A stretch of DNA of 64,000 nt, taken from the NCBI RefSeq assembly GCF_008727735.1, contig NZ_CP044227.1, forward strand, positions 496,001-560,000. Direction: 5' to 3'. Both the position numbers and the translations under genes were made by a program. This document shows, piece after piece, positions 41,282 to 50,202 of the stretch. Position 1 is the stretch's first letter; every line of letters starts with the position of its first letter. This DNA comes from Flintibacter sp. KGMB00164 (GTDB taxonomy: Bacteria; Bacillota; Clostridia; Oscillospirales; Oscillospiraceae). The notes beneath the pieces are model-generated. The model was not told the origin of the DNA. It did no database searches and saw nothing but the letters and a program-made list of their open reading frames with translations.

Positions 41282-41623
41282 TTACAGGCACACCACAGCG
41301 GTGTGGGCGGCGTCATCCACCGAGACCACCAGGGCGGTCACACCTGCCTCGGCGCTCTTCACCTTGCCGGTGCCGTCGGCGGCCAGAATGACCTGGCCCA
41401 GGCTCACTGAGCCGGAGATGGGCAGGGTAAGGAAACCCTTCACCTGCACACCGGCAAAGCCTTTGCGGTTGGACAGGGCCAGACCGCAGAACGCGTCGTT
41501 GTCGCTGCACGCGCCCACCTGGCCGTCGTCGGTGATCTTTACCACCTGGCCGGGGACCACGTCCTCCTTGGCCAGGAAGGTGGCGGTCACGGCGCCAATC
41601 TCTTCAAACGAAACCTGATTCAT
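41282..41623 (-). CDS. Probable capsid decoration / cement protein
   Basis: 113 residues, beta-rich with balanced small residues (FLAKEDVVPGQVVKITDDGQVGACSDNDAFCGLALS, GFLTLPISGSVSLGQVILAADGTG). It resembles small decoration proteins that trimerise on capsids (DUF2190-like plan). Between protease and capsid genes. The ATG at 41621-41623 follows AAGGAGG. Confidence 0.55.
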   Translation of the reverse strand: MNQVSFEEIGAVTATFLAKEDVVPGQVVKITDDGQVGACSDNDAFCGLALSNRKGFAGVQVKGFLTLPISGSVSLGQVILAADGTGKVKSAEAGVTALVVSVDDAAHTAVVCL

Positions 41624-41656
41624 TCTTGTTCCTCCTTAAGTCATGAAATGTCTGAG

Positions 41657-42589
41657 TCAAATCAGAAAGGCCCCGTCCTCCTGGGACAGGGACTGGGGCT
41701 TTTGGACATAGGGCAGCTGTAAGGGATAGTTCTTGGCCGCCTTTTGGCCGTAGAGCCGCTGGAGCTGCCGCAGTTCAGGCTCTTCCAGGTGCTTGACCAT
41801 GCTCTGCAAGACCTTCATCTCTGCCTGGGGGTCTGCCAGAGCGGCCAGCCGTACCACATCCTCCCGCAGTTCTTTGAGTGCCCGCTCTCCCAGCTCTGCC
41901 TGGGCCTTCAGCTTCTCTATCTCTCCGGCAAAGCGGGGGTAGTCAGCCAGCAGCTCCTTGAGGGTCTCGTAGTGCTTGACGCCCATGGCCTTCACCACGC
42001 CGGCCTGAGGCTGGGCGGGAACGGCTACAAAGGAAAACTCGTAGGCGTCAGCAGGCTCCTCCAGACTGAGGTAGCACAGCTTTCCGTCGTAAACCTGTCC
42101 GGGCTGGTGCCCGCAGCCTGCCCCGGCCTCCTCGCCGCAGATGGAGCATACCCGGCGCTTCACCGCGCAGCCCACACTCACTTCCTTTTTGATGCCGCCG
42201 TCGATCTCGGCGATCAGGCCCCGGTTGTCGTCGGTGCGCACCATGTAGGCTCGTGCTTTCAGCCAGCAGTAGGGATCGCCCGCCTGGGTGACCCGCTCGG
42301 GCTCTTGAACGACCTGGGTGGAGAAAATCCGGGCAGCCTGTCCCCGCGCCGACCAATTGTGGTCAAAAATGCCGCTCTTGCCCAAAAACAGGGGGGCCAG
42401 AGCCTCCAGCGTCTGGGCGGGGAACCGCTCAAAATCCCGGTCCACCTCGTTGTCGCACAGCCGCACCGAGAAGACGTACACCTCCTGGGCGGTGAGGGGC
42501 TTTTTGCTCCAGGTGTTGATAAGTTCCAGCTCCTCGGGGCTTACCCCCTCGGCCTGCTGTAAGGCCAGGGCGGTTTTGGTAATGTTCAA
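41657..42589 (-). CDS. Capsid maturation protease with scaffold-like C-terminus
   Basis: 310 residues. The N-terminal half resembles HK97-type prohead proteases: a His in IFDHNW (near 95) and Ser in KEVSVGC (near 155) are candidate catalytic residues. An inserted Cys cluster (CSICG...CGH, about 165-180) may bind zinc. The C-terminal third (about 215-285) is a predicted coiled coil (LKAQAELGERALKELREDVVRL), as in fused scaffolds. TTG start at 42589 overlaps the portal stop (TTGA). Confidence 0.75.
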   Translation of the reverse strand: MNITKTALALQQAEGVSPEELELINTWSKKPLTAQEVYVFSVRLCDNEVDRDFERFPAQTLEALAPLFLGKSGIFDHNWSARGQAARIFSTQVVQEPERVTQAGDPYCWLKARAYMVRTDDNRGLIAEIDGGIKKEVSVGCAVKRRVCSICGEEAGAGCGHQPGQVYDGKLCYLSLEEPADAYEFSFVAVPAQPQAGVVKAMGVKHYETLKELLADYPRFAGEIEKLKAQAELGERALKELREDVVRLAALADPQAEMKVLQSMVKHLEEPELRQLQRLYGQKAAKNYPLQLPYVQKPQSLSQEDGAFLI

Positions 42590-43728
42590 CTTGCTTCCCT
42601 CCCAATCTCTTCTGCCTGGGCGTGGAGCAGCTGTGCCCGGGCCTCCTCTACGATGTCCTGGAGGTTAATGTCCTCCCACTCAATGCTCACTTGGTCGTCA
42701 TAGCCGCCCAGGCGCAGCCACAGCCGGCAGATCCGCCGGAGCATAGGCTCCAGGCTGCGGCGGATGGCGGTAATTTCACTGGTGAGCAGGTCGGCCTGCT
42801 GGGCGCTCATGCGCTCGGTGGACGACCAGGACAGCCCCAGCAGGAAGGGGGGGATGCCCGTCTTGGCCACTAACTGCTCCAGGATCTGACGCACCGGGAC
42901 CTCGCTGTCCAAGATCTGGTTGTCCGCCCCGATGACCTTGATGTCTACATCGCCCACTGCCACAAAGTCCCGCACTGCCCCCTGGCGGGAGGACTGCATG
43001 GCCTGGGACCACTGGCTGGCTACCTGCTCACCTCGTTCCTGGGCAGAGAGTGGGCTGTTCTCGTCGGGTTTGCATACCACAGCAAAGCGCAGGTTGCCCA
43101 CCCGCTCCCAGTTCTGGCCCAGAGCTTGGTAGATTTTCAGCAGTACCCCGGTGAGAAAAGGCATGGAGCGCAGCATGGATACGCCGTAGGGATGCTCCGC
43201 CTCCGGCTGGAAGGGGGTGAAGAGCAGCAGCTGCTGCCAGGGCAGCTCCTTAGGTTCACCCCCGTTTTCCCGCACGCACAGGCGGAAATCCAGGGGAGAG
43301 TCCCCCTCCCGAATCTCCACCAGGGCGGGGTCGGCGCACAGCACAGCGGCAATGGATTTTCCCTGGGGGTCCAGCACCATCTCGCCCACGCCCTGGCCGC
43401 AGGTGATCATGCAGTCCAGGTATTGGTCCAAAAAGGACTGGATGCCCTGCTGTCCCCGGCCGGTGTCCACGGTGGCCAAAAAACGGCTCAGTCCCTGCTG
43501 AGCCCGGGGATCCCCGCAGCGGATCTGCACCCCGCCGCACAGCCGCACCAGCTTCCAAATGGCTGCGTCCAGAATGGGCACTGCCTCCCGGATGGAGCGG
43601 TAGAGGGCGATCTCCCCACTACGCAAAGGTACATACTGGTCCAGCACCCCAAAGGGGTGGCGTTCCCAGTCCCGCAGCTGGACCTGAGGGGGTTTCCCTG
43701 CTGGCTTTTTCTTCTCAAACCATTTCAA
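42586..43728 (-). CDS. Phage portal protein
   Basis: 380 residues. SGEIALYRSIREAVPILDAAIWKLVRLCGG, DQYLDCMITCGQGVGEMVLD, PYGVSMLRSMPFLTGVLLKIYQALGQNWERVGN and TGIPPFLLGLSWSSTERMSAQQADLLTSEI are typical of portals of the PBSX/SPP1-like kind. It forms the dodecameric DNA gate at one capsid vertex. TTG start at 43728, 7 nt after GGAGG. A 67-nt gap separates it from the terminase gene, the largest in the operon. Confidence 0.87.
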   Translation of the reverse strand: MKWFEKKKPAGKPPQVQLRDWERHPFGVLDQYVPLRSGEIALYRSIREAVPILDAAIWKLVRLCGGVQIRCGDPRAQQGLSRFLATVDTGRGQQGIQSFLDQYLDCMITCGQGVGEMVLDPQGKSIAAVLCADPALVEIREGDSPLDFRLCVRENGGEPKELPWQQLLLFTPFQPEAEHPYGVSMLRSMPFLTGVLLKIYQALGQNWERVGNLRFAVVCKPDENSPLSAQERGEQVASQWSQAMQSSRQGAVRDFVAVGDVDIKVIGADNQILDSEVPVRQILEQLVAKTGIPPFLLGLSWSSTERMSAQQADLLTSEITAIRRSLEPMLRRICRLWLRLGGYDDQVSIEWEDINLQDIVEEARAQLLHAQAEEIGREAS

Positions 43729-43795
43729 GTATCTTCCTCCTTTTCAAGCCATTCCCTGTTGTATTGCCGGGACCTGTCCCATAAACTGGAGTAGG

Positions 43796-45052
43796 CTAAA
43801 ATCCGGTTCGCTCCACACTTCCCGCGAAAAAACCGCCGGAATTTCCGGCGGCAATGGTAGAAGCGAAGTATCGAATGTCGTCCATGGAGTGGTCATGTTC
43901 TTTTACCACCCGGTCGCCGCCGCTGCCGCTGGTGTCCCAGCGGTACAGGCCGAACTCCCGGATGGCGTCCCGGCAGGGGGAGCAGATGACCAGCTTTCCC
44001 TCTTTGAGAAGCCGGGCGGTGAGCCGGATTCCGGAGAGAACATCGTTGTGAGCTTTCCGCACCGGCAACCCCCGCCGCCGCAGTACCTCAATGAAGCTAG
44101 CGGCGGAAGGGTCCACCACCACCGCCTCCAGAGGACGGCCCTTGACCAGGGCCTCCAGGTCGTCGGCGTACTCCTGGTCGGTCTTTTGCCTGCGTGCCTG
44201 GCGGGAGTTGTAGTAGTACTCCTCCAGCCGGTACCACACCCCGTTTTTCCTCCCCCAAAGTCCCATGGAGGTGGGGTTCACCGTTCCATAGTCGCAGGAG
44301 ACGTAGAAGGGGCCGCTCACATCCAGGGGTGGTTCCCGCACCAGGTCCTGAGAGAAGAAGTCGTACACCAGCCCCTCTGCGTTTACCCACTCTCCCAGCA
44401 CGAACCGGCGGTAGAAGGCTCCCTGGAACATGGTACGGTAGCGCTCCAGCATAGCGGGGGAGAGGCTGGGGTTGTCCGTCATGGCAAAGGACAGGCGCAG
44501 CACTTTCTTTGCCTCCGCTTTTTGGATCCATTCCTGGTAAAACCAATGGGCGGGACTCTCCGGGTTGCAGGAGAACCACAGCTTGCTTCCCTCCACCGAG
44601 CACCGGGCGCACACCTGCTCTACAAAGGAGCGGGGCATCAGGGCTACCTCATCCAGCAGTGCCCCGGCCAGGGTAATGCCCTGGACCAGGGCGGCGGAGC
44701 GCTCATCCAGGCCGCCGAACAGATAGAAGGTGTTGCTGCGGTGGCCCATAGTGACGGTGAGCTGGTTGCGGGAGGTGCGTTCCCGGCAGGAAAAACCAAG
44801 CTGTCTTAAGATAGGCAGCAGGTCGCTGAGAAGGTTGCGCCGCACCGAGGGGATGGATTTGCCGCACAGGGCAAAGGTTTTGTCCTGATAGCAGCTCATG
44901 GCCCAGCAGAAAAAGGAAAGACCGGTACACAGGGTCTTGCCGCTGCGCACGGCACCGTCGCAGATGATGGTCTGGTAATTTCGGAAGGGAGAGTTGGGCC
45001 GCCACCAGGTGAGTACCCGCCGCTGTTTTTTGGAGAAGATGAGAGGCTTCAT
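43796..45052 (-). CDS. Phage terminase large subunit (PBSX family)
   Basis: 418 residues. N-terminal packaging ATPase: Walker A GAVRSGKT (33-40), Walker B ALLDEVALMP. C-terminal RNase H-like nuclease: YVSCDYGTVNPTSMGLW, VVDPSAASFIEVLRRRGLPVRKAHNDVLSGI, and the final Asp in HDHSMDDIRYF-like EHDHSMDDIRYF. All catalytic blocks appear intact, so DNA packaging should still be possible. The start overlaps the small subunit stop (ATGA). Confidence 0.94.
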   Translation of the reverse strand: MKPLIFSKKQRRVLTWWRPNSPFRNYQTIICDGAVRSGKTLCTGLSFFCWAMSCYQDKTFALCGKSIPSVRRNLLSDLLPILRQLGFSCRERTSRNQLTVTMGHRSNTFYLFGGLDERSAALVQGITLAGALLDEVALMPRSFVEQVCARCSVEGSKLWFSCNPESPAHWFYQEWIQKAEAKKVLRLSFAMTDNPSLSPAMLERYRTMFQGAFYRRFVLGEWVNAEGLVYDFFSQDLVREPPLDVSGPFYVSCDYGTVNPTSMGLWGRKNGVWYRLEEYYYNSRQARRQKTDQEYADDLEALVKGRPLEAVVVDPSAASFIEVLRRRGLPVRKAHNDVLSGIRLTARLLKEGKLVICSPCRDAIREFGLYRWDTSGSGGDRVVKEHDHSMDDIRYFASTIAAGNSGGFFAGSVERTGF

Positions 45053-45348
45053 TCCTCCTCATCCTCCATGCGCTGGAAAAGGGAATCCAGCTGCTCCTCT
45101 CCGCTGGGGCCGCTCAGCTCCAGTAGCCGCTCCAAGGCCTTCATCCGGTCGGCGAATTTCAGTTCCACCGTTCCGGCACCGCTGCGCCGAAATTCGATCA
45201 GGGCGGACAGGTCCAGCTTTCCGATGGCCTCCCGTTCCTCCTCGGGCAGGTAGGCCAGCTTCACCGCATCGTTTACCTTGGCGCAGGCCAGGGCGCGCAT
45301 CTGCTCCAGCAGCTGCTCCCGATCCAGCGGTTTCTTGTTTCGTTTCAC
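45049..45348 (-). CDS. Probable terminase small subunit / first gene of the phage-like operon
   Basis: 99 residues, helical, acidic C-terminus. REQLLEQMRALACAKVNDAVKLAYLPEEEREAIGKLDLSALIEF and ADRMKALERLLEL. No clear HTH. Assigned from its place before the large terminase. The second GTG (45348) is preferred to the first (45351) because AGGAGG lies 6 nt upstream. The 169 bases up to the divergent dacF start hold no promoter I can support. Confidence 0.6.
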   Translation of the reverse strand: MKRNKKPLDREQLLEQMRALACAKVNDAVKLAYLPEEEREAIGKLDLSALIEFRRSGAGTVELKFADRMKALERLLELSGPSGEEQLDSLFQRMEDEEE

Positions 45349-45517
45349 CACATCCCTCCTCTACCCCAGGCGGGACAGGGGTAAAAGTTGTACGCTTGCG
45401 CACACGCACTTGAAAAGCTGAAAAATTTACCGCTCTGTTTTCCGGTATAGAAGCCTCTTTGCTGTCACATCCTGTCATCGCATACCACTTGAAACACAGA
45501 TAGGGAGGCACAGCGAT

Positions 45518-46669
45518 ATGAAACGAATCGGTTCCCTGGTGCTGGCGGTGCTTTTGCTCACCGGCACGGCGTCGGCCCAGGAGGCCGCCGCCCAGTCTCC
45601 GTTGGAACTGAGCGCGCCGTCAGCGGTGCTTATGGAGAAGGAGACCGGGACGATCCTATATGAGAAAGAGGCCAAACGGCAGATGGAGCCGGCCAGCGTC
45701 ACCAAGGTCATGACCTTGCTGCTCATCATGGAGGCGCTGGACAGCGGCCGCATCAACCAAGAGGACGTGGTCACCGTCTCTGCCCGGGCCTCCGGCATGG
45801 GAGGCTCCCAGGTCTATTTGAAGGAAGGCGAGCAGATGACGGTGGGAGAGCTCATCAAGTGCATCACCGTGGTCTCAGGCAATGACGCCACCGTGGCTAT
45901 GGCGGAGTATCTGGCGGGAAGTGAGAGCGCCTTTGTCCAGCAGATGAACCAGCGGGCCCAGGAGCTGGGTATGGAGGATACCAACTTTGTCAACTGTACC
46001 GGACTGCCTGCGCCGGGCCATATGACCACGGCCTACGATATTGCCCTCATGTCCCGGGAGCTCATTCTCAACCATCCGGGCATCCGGGAGTACACCACCA
46101 TCTGGATGGACTCCATCCGGGACGGGGCCTTCGGCCTGACCAATACCAACCGCTTGGTGCGTTTTTATGAGGGTGCTACCGGTTTGAAGACCGGCTCCAC
46201 CGACTCGGCTCTGTACTGTATGTCAGCCACCGCGGAGCGGGACGGCATGGAGCTTATCGCCGTGGTGATGGCCGCTCCCACGGCGGCAGACCGCTTTGAG
46301 GATGCCAAGGCCATGCTGGATTACGGCTTTGGGGCGTATACACTTATGCAGGTGTATCCAGAAAGTCCTCTGGCGCCCATTCCGGTGCTGCTGGGTACGG
46401 TGGGGCAGATTCAGCCTGAGTTGGAGCGGGAATGCCGGGTGCTGGTGCGCAAGGGAGAAGAGGGAAGCGTTACCACCAAGCTGACCTTGGCTCAGGACCT
46501 GGAGGCCCCGGTGGAAGCGGGGCAGAAGGTGGGTGAACTGGAAATTTTGGTCAACGGAGAGACACGGGATACCCTGGCCATAATTTCCAGCCAGGAGGTG
46601 CAGCGGTTGACCACTGGCGGGATTTTTCAGCGGATGCTGCGCGGTCTGCTGATGGCAGAACAACGATAA
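45518..46669 (+). CDS. dacF: D-alanyl-D-alanine carboxypeptidase (DacF-like, penicillin-binding)
   Basis: 383 residues. Signal peptide (1-20, TGTASA). The three catalytic motifs are present: SVTK (Ser60), SGN (120-122), KTG (224-226). The C-terminal domain (about 275-370) is the beta-rich stalk, and the end (GIFQRMLRGLLMAEQR) could be an amphipathic anchor. Removes the terminal D-Ala of peptidoglycan stem peptides outside the membrane. GGGAGG precedes the ATG. Divergent from the phage-like operon. Confidence 0.94.
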   Translation: MKRIGSLVLAVLLLTGTASAQEAAAQSPLELSAPSAVLMEKETGTILYEKEAKRQMEPASVTKVMTLLLIMEALDSGRINQEDVVTVSARASGMGGSQVYLKEGEQMTVGELIKCITVVSGNDATVAMAEYLAGSESAFVQQMNQRAQELGMEDTNFVNCTGLPAPGHMTTAYDIALMSRELILNHPGIREYTTIWMDSIRDGAFGLTNTNRLVRFYEGATGLKTGSTDSALYCMSATAERDGMELIAVVMAAPTAADRFEDAKAMLDYGFGAYTLMQVYPESPLAPIPVLLGTVGQIQPELERECRVLVRKGEEGSVTTKLTLAQDLEAPVEAGQKVGELEILVNGETRDTLAIISSQEVQRLTTGGIFQRMLRGLLMAEQR

Positions 46670-46672
46670 AAA

Positions 46673-46712
46673 ACCCCCTGGGGCGGAAGGTTTTTGGGCC
46701 TTTCGCCCCAGG
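46673..46712 (+). terminator. Hairpin after dacF
   Basis: CCTGGGGCGGAAGG pairs with CCTTTCGCCCCAGG, imperfectly, around the loop TTTTTGGG. The T-run is in the loop on the plus strand; on the minus strand TTTTTT follows the stem, where no gene ends. Assignment as dacF terminator is tentative. Confidence 0.45.
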
Positions 46713-46755
46713 GAAACAGGGGTGGGAACAAAATTCCAATTAACACCCTTTTGAC

Positions 46756-46784
46756 TTGACGGTGTACAGACAGTGTTGTATAAT
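46756..46784 (+). promoter_or_regulatory. Sigma-A promoter of the glgBCD operon
   Basis: TTGACG (46756-46761), 17 bp, TATAAT (46779-46784); a leader of about 80 nt follows. Confidence 0.85.
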
Positions 46785-46870
46785 TTATATAAATATCGGG
46801 GGTTCCGATTTAGAGAGGTTGTCGTTTTCGTTGGGAAAATAGCGAAAAAGACGAGATTGAGGTGATTACT

Positions 46871-48928
46871 ATGGTCAAATATGATACAAAACTATCAGAT
46901 TATGACCTGTTTTTGGAGCTGGAGGCCTTCTCAGAAGGCCGCAGTTGCCACGCGTGGAGATGCTTTGGCTCCCACCCGGGGCAGAAGGACGGCCAGGACG
47001 GATATGTGTTCCGTGTCTGGGCGCCCAATGCCAAGCAGGTTTGCGTCTTTGGTGATTTCAACGGATGGGATGAAAATGCCGCTCCGCTGGAAAAACTGGA
47101 AGGCGGAATCTGGCAGGGCTTTGTTCCTGGCTTAAAGCGTTTTGATACATATAAGTACGCGGTACACGGTGCCGACGGCAAGGTGGTGGCCAAGGCTGAC
47201 CCCTATGCGTTCCACGCCGAGACCCGTCCGGGAAACGCCTCCAAGATCTATGATCTGGAGGAGTATCCCTGGGGAGATCAGGGCTGGCTGGACCACCGGG
47301 CGAAAAACGCCCCTTACCGTCGTCCCATGAATATTTATGAATGCCACCTGGGCTCCTGGCGGCGCACCGGGGAGGGGGAGTTCCTCTCCTACCGGGATAC
47401 TGCCCAGTATCTGGTGCCCTATGTGAAAGAGATGGGCTACACCCATGTGGAGCTGCTCCCCGTGATGGAGCACCCCCTGGATGCCTCCTGGGGCTATCAG
47501 GTCACCGGTTACTTTGCCGCCACCAGCCGCTTCGGTACCCCTGATGATTTGAAGTACCTCATTGACCAGCTGCATCAGGCCGGCGTGGGTGTCATCCTGG
47601 ACTGGGTGCCCGCCCACTTCCCACGGGACGCCTTTGGCCTGTACCACTTTGACGGCGGCCCCACCTATGAGTACGCCGACGCCCGTAAGGGCGAGCACCC
47701 CGACTGGGGTACCCAGGTCTTTGATCTGGGCCGCAGTGAGGTGCGTTCCTTCCTGTTTTCCAACGCCATGTTCTGGCTGGAGGAGTACCACGCCGACGGC
47801 CTTCGGGTAGATGCGGTGTCCTCCATGCTCTATCTGGACTATGGCCGGCAGGACGGGGCCTGGATGCCCAACATCCACGGCGGCAAGGAGAACCTGGAGG
47901 CCATCGAGTTCTTCCAGAAGCTGAATACCGCCATTTTTGCCGCCCATCCCGATGTGCTGATGATCGCCGAGGAGTCCACTGCCTGGCCCAAGGTGACCCA
48001 TCCGGTGAGCGACGGCGGCCTGGGCTTCAACTTCAAGTGGAATATGGGCTGGATGAACGACATCTGCCATTACATCAAGCTGGACCCCTACTTCCGGCAG
48101 TTTAATCATCGGGATATCACCTTCTCCCTGATGTACGCCTTCTCGGAAAACTACATTCTGCCTCTGTCTCATGACGAAGTGGTCCATATGAAGGGCTCCT
48201 TCCTGGGCAAGATGCCTGGGGACAACGCGGAGAAATTCGCCGGTGTTCGGGCCTTCTATACCTACATGCTCACTCACCCCGGCAAGAAGCTCACCATCAT
48301 GGGCACCGAGCTGGGTCAGTGGAACGAGTGGCACTATGAGTATTCGCTGGACTGGCACCTGCTCCAGTATGAGCCCCACCGCCAGATCCACCAGTTCTTC
48401 AAGGCGGCCAACGCCATGTACCTGGAACAGACCGCGCTTTGGGAGCAGGATGACTCCTGGCAGGGCTTCCAGTGGCTGTGTGCCGACGACAACACCGCCA
48501 ATACTGTGGCCTTCCTGCGCTGGGACCGGGAAGGAAGACCCTTGGTGGTGGTGGCAAACTTCTCTCCCATCCATCGCAAGGGTTATCAGGTAGGTCTGCC
48601 CTTCCCGGGCACCTGGGCGCCGGTGTTCAACACCGATGCCGAGGAGTTCGGCGGCGCGGGCCTGGGCGACACCGCCCCCATCAAGAGTGTGGACATCCCC
48701 TGCCACGATCAGGAGCAGTCCATGACCATTGATCTGCCGCCCATGTCGGTGATGATCTATCGCTGCACCCGCCGCGCTCCCGTGCGCAAGAAGAAGGACA
48801 GCGAGAAGGCGGGAGAGAAGAAAACTTCGGGAAAGGTTAAGAAGCCGGAAGGCGCAAAGGACGCGGGGACCGCCGCCAAAAAGACCCAGGCGATCAAGAC
48901 CGTGAAAAAGAAAGACGATCAGGCGTAA
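46871..48928 (+). CDS. glgB: 1,4-alpha-glucan branching enzyme
   Basis: 685 residues. A CBM48 N-terminal domain (about 40-130; VFRVWAPNAKQVCVFGDFNGW) is followed by the GH13 barrel with DWVPAHF, nucleophile Asp in GLRVDAVSSMLY, acid Glu in MIAEESTAWP and third Asp in LPLSHDEVVH. Introduces alpha-1,6 branches into glycogen. The C-terminus has an unusual Lys/Ala-rich tail of about 50 residues (from about 637; KKKDSEKAGEKK and repeats). The ATG at 46871 follows GAGGTG by 6 nt. Confidence 0.95.
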   Translation: MVKYDTKLSDYDLFLELEAFSEGRSCHAWRCFGSHPGQKDGQDGYVFRVWAPNAKQVCVFGDFNGWDENAAPLEKLEGGIWQGFVPGLKRFDTYKYAVHGADGKVVAKADPYAFHAETRPGNASKIYDLEEYPWGDQGWLDHRAKNAPYRRPMNIYECHLGSWRRTGEGEFLSYRDTAQYLVPYVKEMGYTHVELLPVMEHPLDASWGYQVTGYFAATSRFGTPDDLKYLIDQLHQAGVGVILDWVPAHFPRDAFGLYHFDGGPTYEYADARKGEHPDWGTQVFDLGRSEVRSFLFSNAMFWLEEYHADGLRVDAVSSMLYLDYGRQDGAWMPNIHGGKENLEAIEFFQKLNTAIFAAHPDVLMIAEESTAWPKVTHPVSDGGLGFNFKWNMGWMNDICHYIKLDPYFRQFNHRDITFSLMYAFSENYILPLSHDEVVHMKGSFLGKMPGDNAEKFAGVRAFYTYMLTHPGKKLTIMGTELGQWNEWHYEYSLDWHLLQYEPHRQIHQFFKAANAMYLEQTALWEQDDSWQGFQWLCADDNTANTVAFLRWDREGRPLVVVANFSPIHRKGYQVGLPFPGTWAPVFNTDAEEFGGAGLGDTAPIKSVDIPCHDQEQSMTIDLPPMSVMIYRCTRRAPVRKKKDSEKAGEKKTSGKVKKPEGAKDAGTAAKKTQAIKTVKKKDDQA

Positions 48929-48993
48929 GCCTCTCGCCTGCGCTTCTTTCGCAGAAGGCGGACCTTTAAAATATAACAGAGGTGAATGAGAGT

Positions 48994-50202
48994 ATGAAAA
49001 AAGAAGTCGTGGCCATGCTTTTGGCTGGCGGTCAGGGCAGCCGTCTGTATGCCCTTACCAGCCATGTGGCCAAGCCTGCCGTCCCTTTTGGCGGCAAGTA
49101 CCGCATCATCGATTTTCCCCTGTCTAACTGCGTCAATTCCGGTATTGATACCGTTGGCGTGCTGACCCAGTACCGTCCTCTGGAGCTCAACAGCTACATT
49201 GGCTCCGGTCAGCCCTGGGACCTGGACCGGTCCGACGGCGGCGTGCACATCCTGCCCCCTTACATGCGTGAGGGCGACCAGGGGACCTGGTATAAGGGCA
49301 CGGCCAACGCCATCTATCAGAATATCGGATTCCTGGATATGTATGATCCCGAGTATGTGGTCATCCTCTCCGGCGACCATATCTATAAGATGGACTACTC
49401 CGACATGGTGGACTTCCACAAGAAGACCCAGGCGGCCTGCACCATCTCCGTACTGGAGGTCACCCTGGAGGAGGCCACCCGCTTCGGCATCATGAACGTG
49501 GACGAGAACGATCAGGTCTACGAGTTTGAGGAGAAGCCAAAGCATCCCAAGAGCACTCTGGCCTCCATGGGCATCTATGTGTTCACCTGGAAGAAGCTGC
49601 GTCAGTACCTCATCGATGACGAGGCTGATCCCAACTCCTCCAACGACTTTGGTAAGAACATCATCCCCAACATGCTCGCTGCCGGCGAGAAGCTGATGAC
49701 CTACCGCTTCCATGGCTACTGGAAGGACGTGGGCACCATCAACTCCCTGTGGGATGCCAACATGGATATGCTGGCCATCAACAGCGGCATCAGCATGTAT
49801 GATAACAGCTGGCCCATCTATGCCCGTACTCCCGTCAAGCCTCCCCATGTCACCGGTCCTAACGCTCAGGTGTCTCACTCTCTGGTCACCGGCGGCTGCC
49901 GCGTGGACGGCGTGGTGGAGAACTCGGTGCTCTTCAACTCCGTCACCGTGGAGGAGGGAGCCGATATCCAGTACTCCATCCTGATGCCCGGCGCCGTGGT
50001 CAAGAAGGGCGCTGTAGTGTCCTATGCCATCGTGGCGGAGGGCGCGGTCATCGAGGAGGAGGCCACCGTGGGCGCGCCGCCCTCGGACGACCCCGATTGG
50101 GGCATTGCCGTGGTGGCCGGTGGAGTCACCGTTGGCCCCAAGGCCGTGATCAAACCCAGCGCTATGATTCGTGAAGATGTGAAAGGAGGTGAGCAGGCGT
50201 GA
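48994..50202 (+). CDS. glgC: Glucose-1-phosphate adenylyltransferase, catalytic subunit
   Basis: 402 residues. Nucleotidyltransferase motif [37 protein letters not shown], catalytic Asp in [21 protein letters not shown] for glucose 1-phosphate binding, and a C-terminal left-handed beta-helix (about 300-400). Makes ADP-glucose, the rate-limiting step of glycogen synthesis. ATG 48994 follows GAGGTG; the stop overlaps the glgD start (GTGA). Confidence 0.95.
   Translation: MKKEVVAMLLAGGQGSRLYALTSHVAKPAVPFGGKYRIIDFPLSNCVNSGIDTVGVLTQYRPLELNSYIGSGQPWDLDRSDGGVHILPPYMREGDQGTWYKGTANAIYQNIGFLDMYDPEYVVILSGDHIYKMDYSDMVDFHKKTQAACTISVLEVTLEEATRFGIMNVDENDQVYEFEEKPKHPKSTLASMGIYVFTWKKLRQYLIDDEADPNSSNDFGKNIIPNMLAAGEKLMTYRFHGYWKDVGTINSLWDANMDMLAINSGISMYDNSWPIYARTPVKPPHVTGPNAQVSHSLVTGGCRVDGVVENSVLFNSVTVEEGADIQYSILMPGAVVKKGAVVSYAIVAEGAVIEEEATVGAPPSDDPDWGIAVVAGGVTVGPKAVIKPSAMIREDVKGGEQA

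Noticed and set aside
32413..45348. Contractile toxin-delivery system (R-type tailocin or eCIS) instead of a phage-like particle
   Set aside because: Terminase, portal, capsid protease and capsid genes are present, which tailocins and eCIS lack; no AAA+ ATPase or toxin payload gene was seen.
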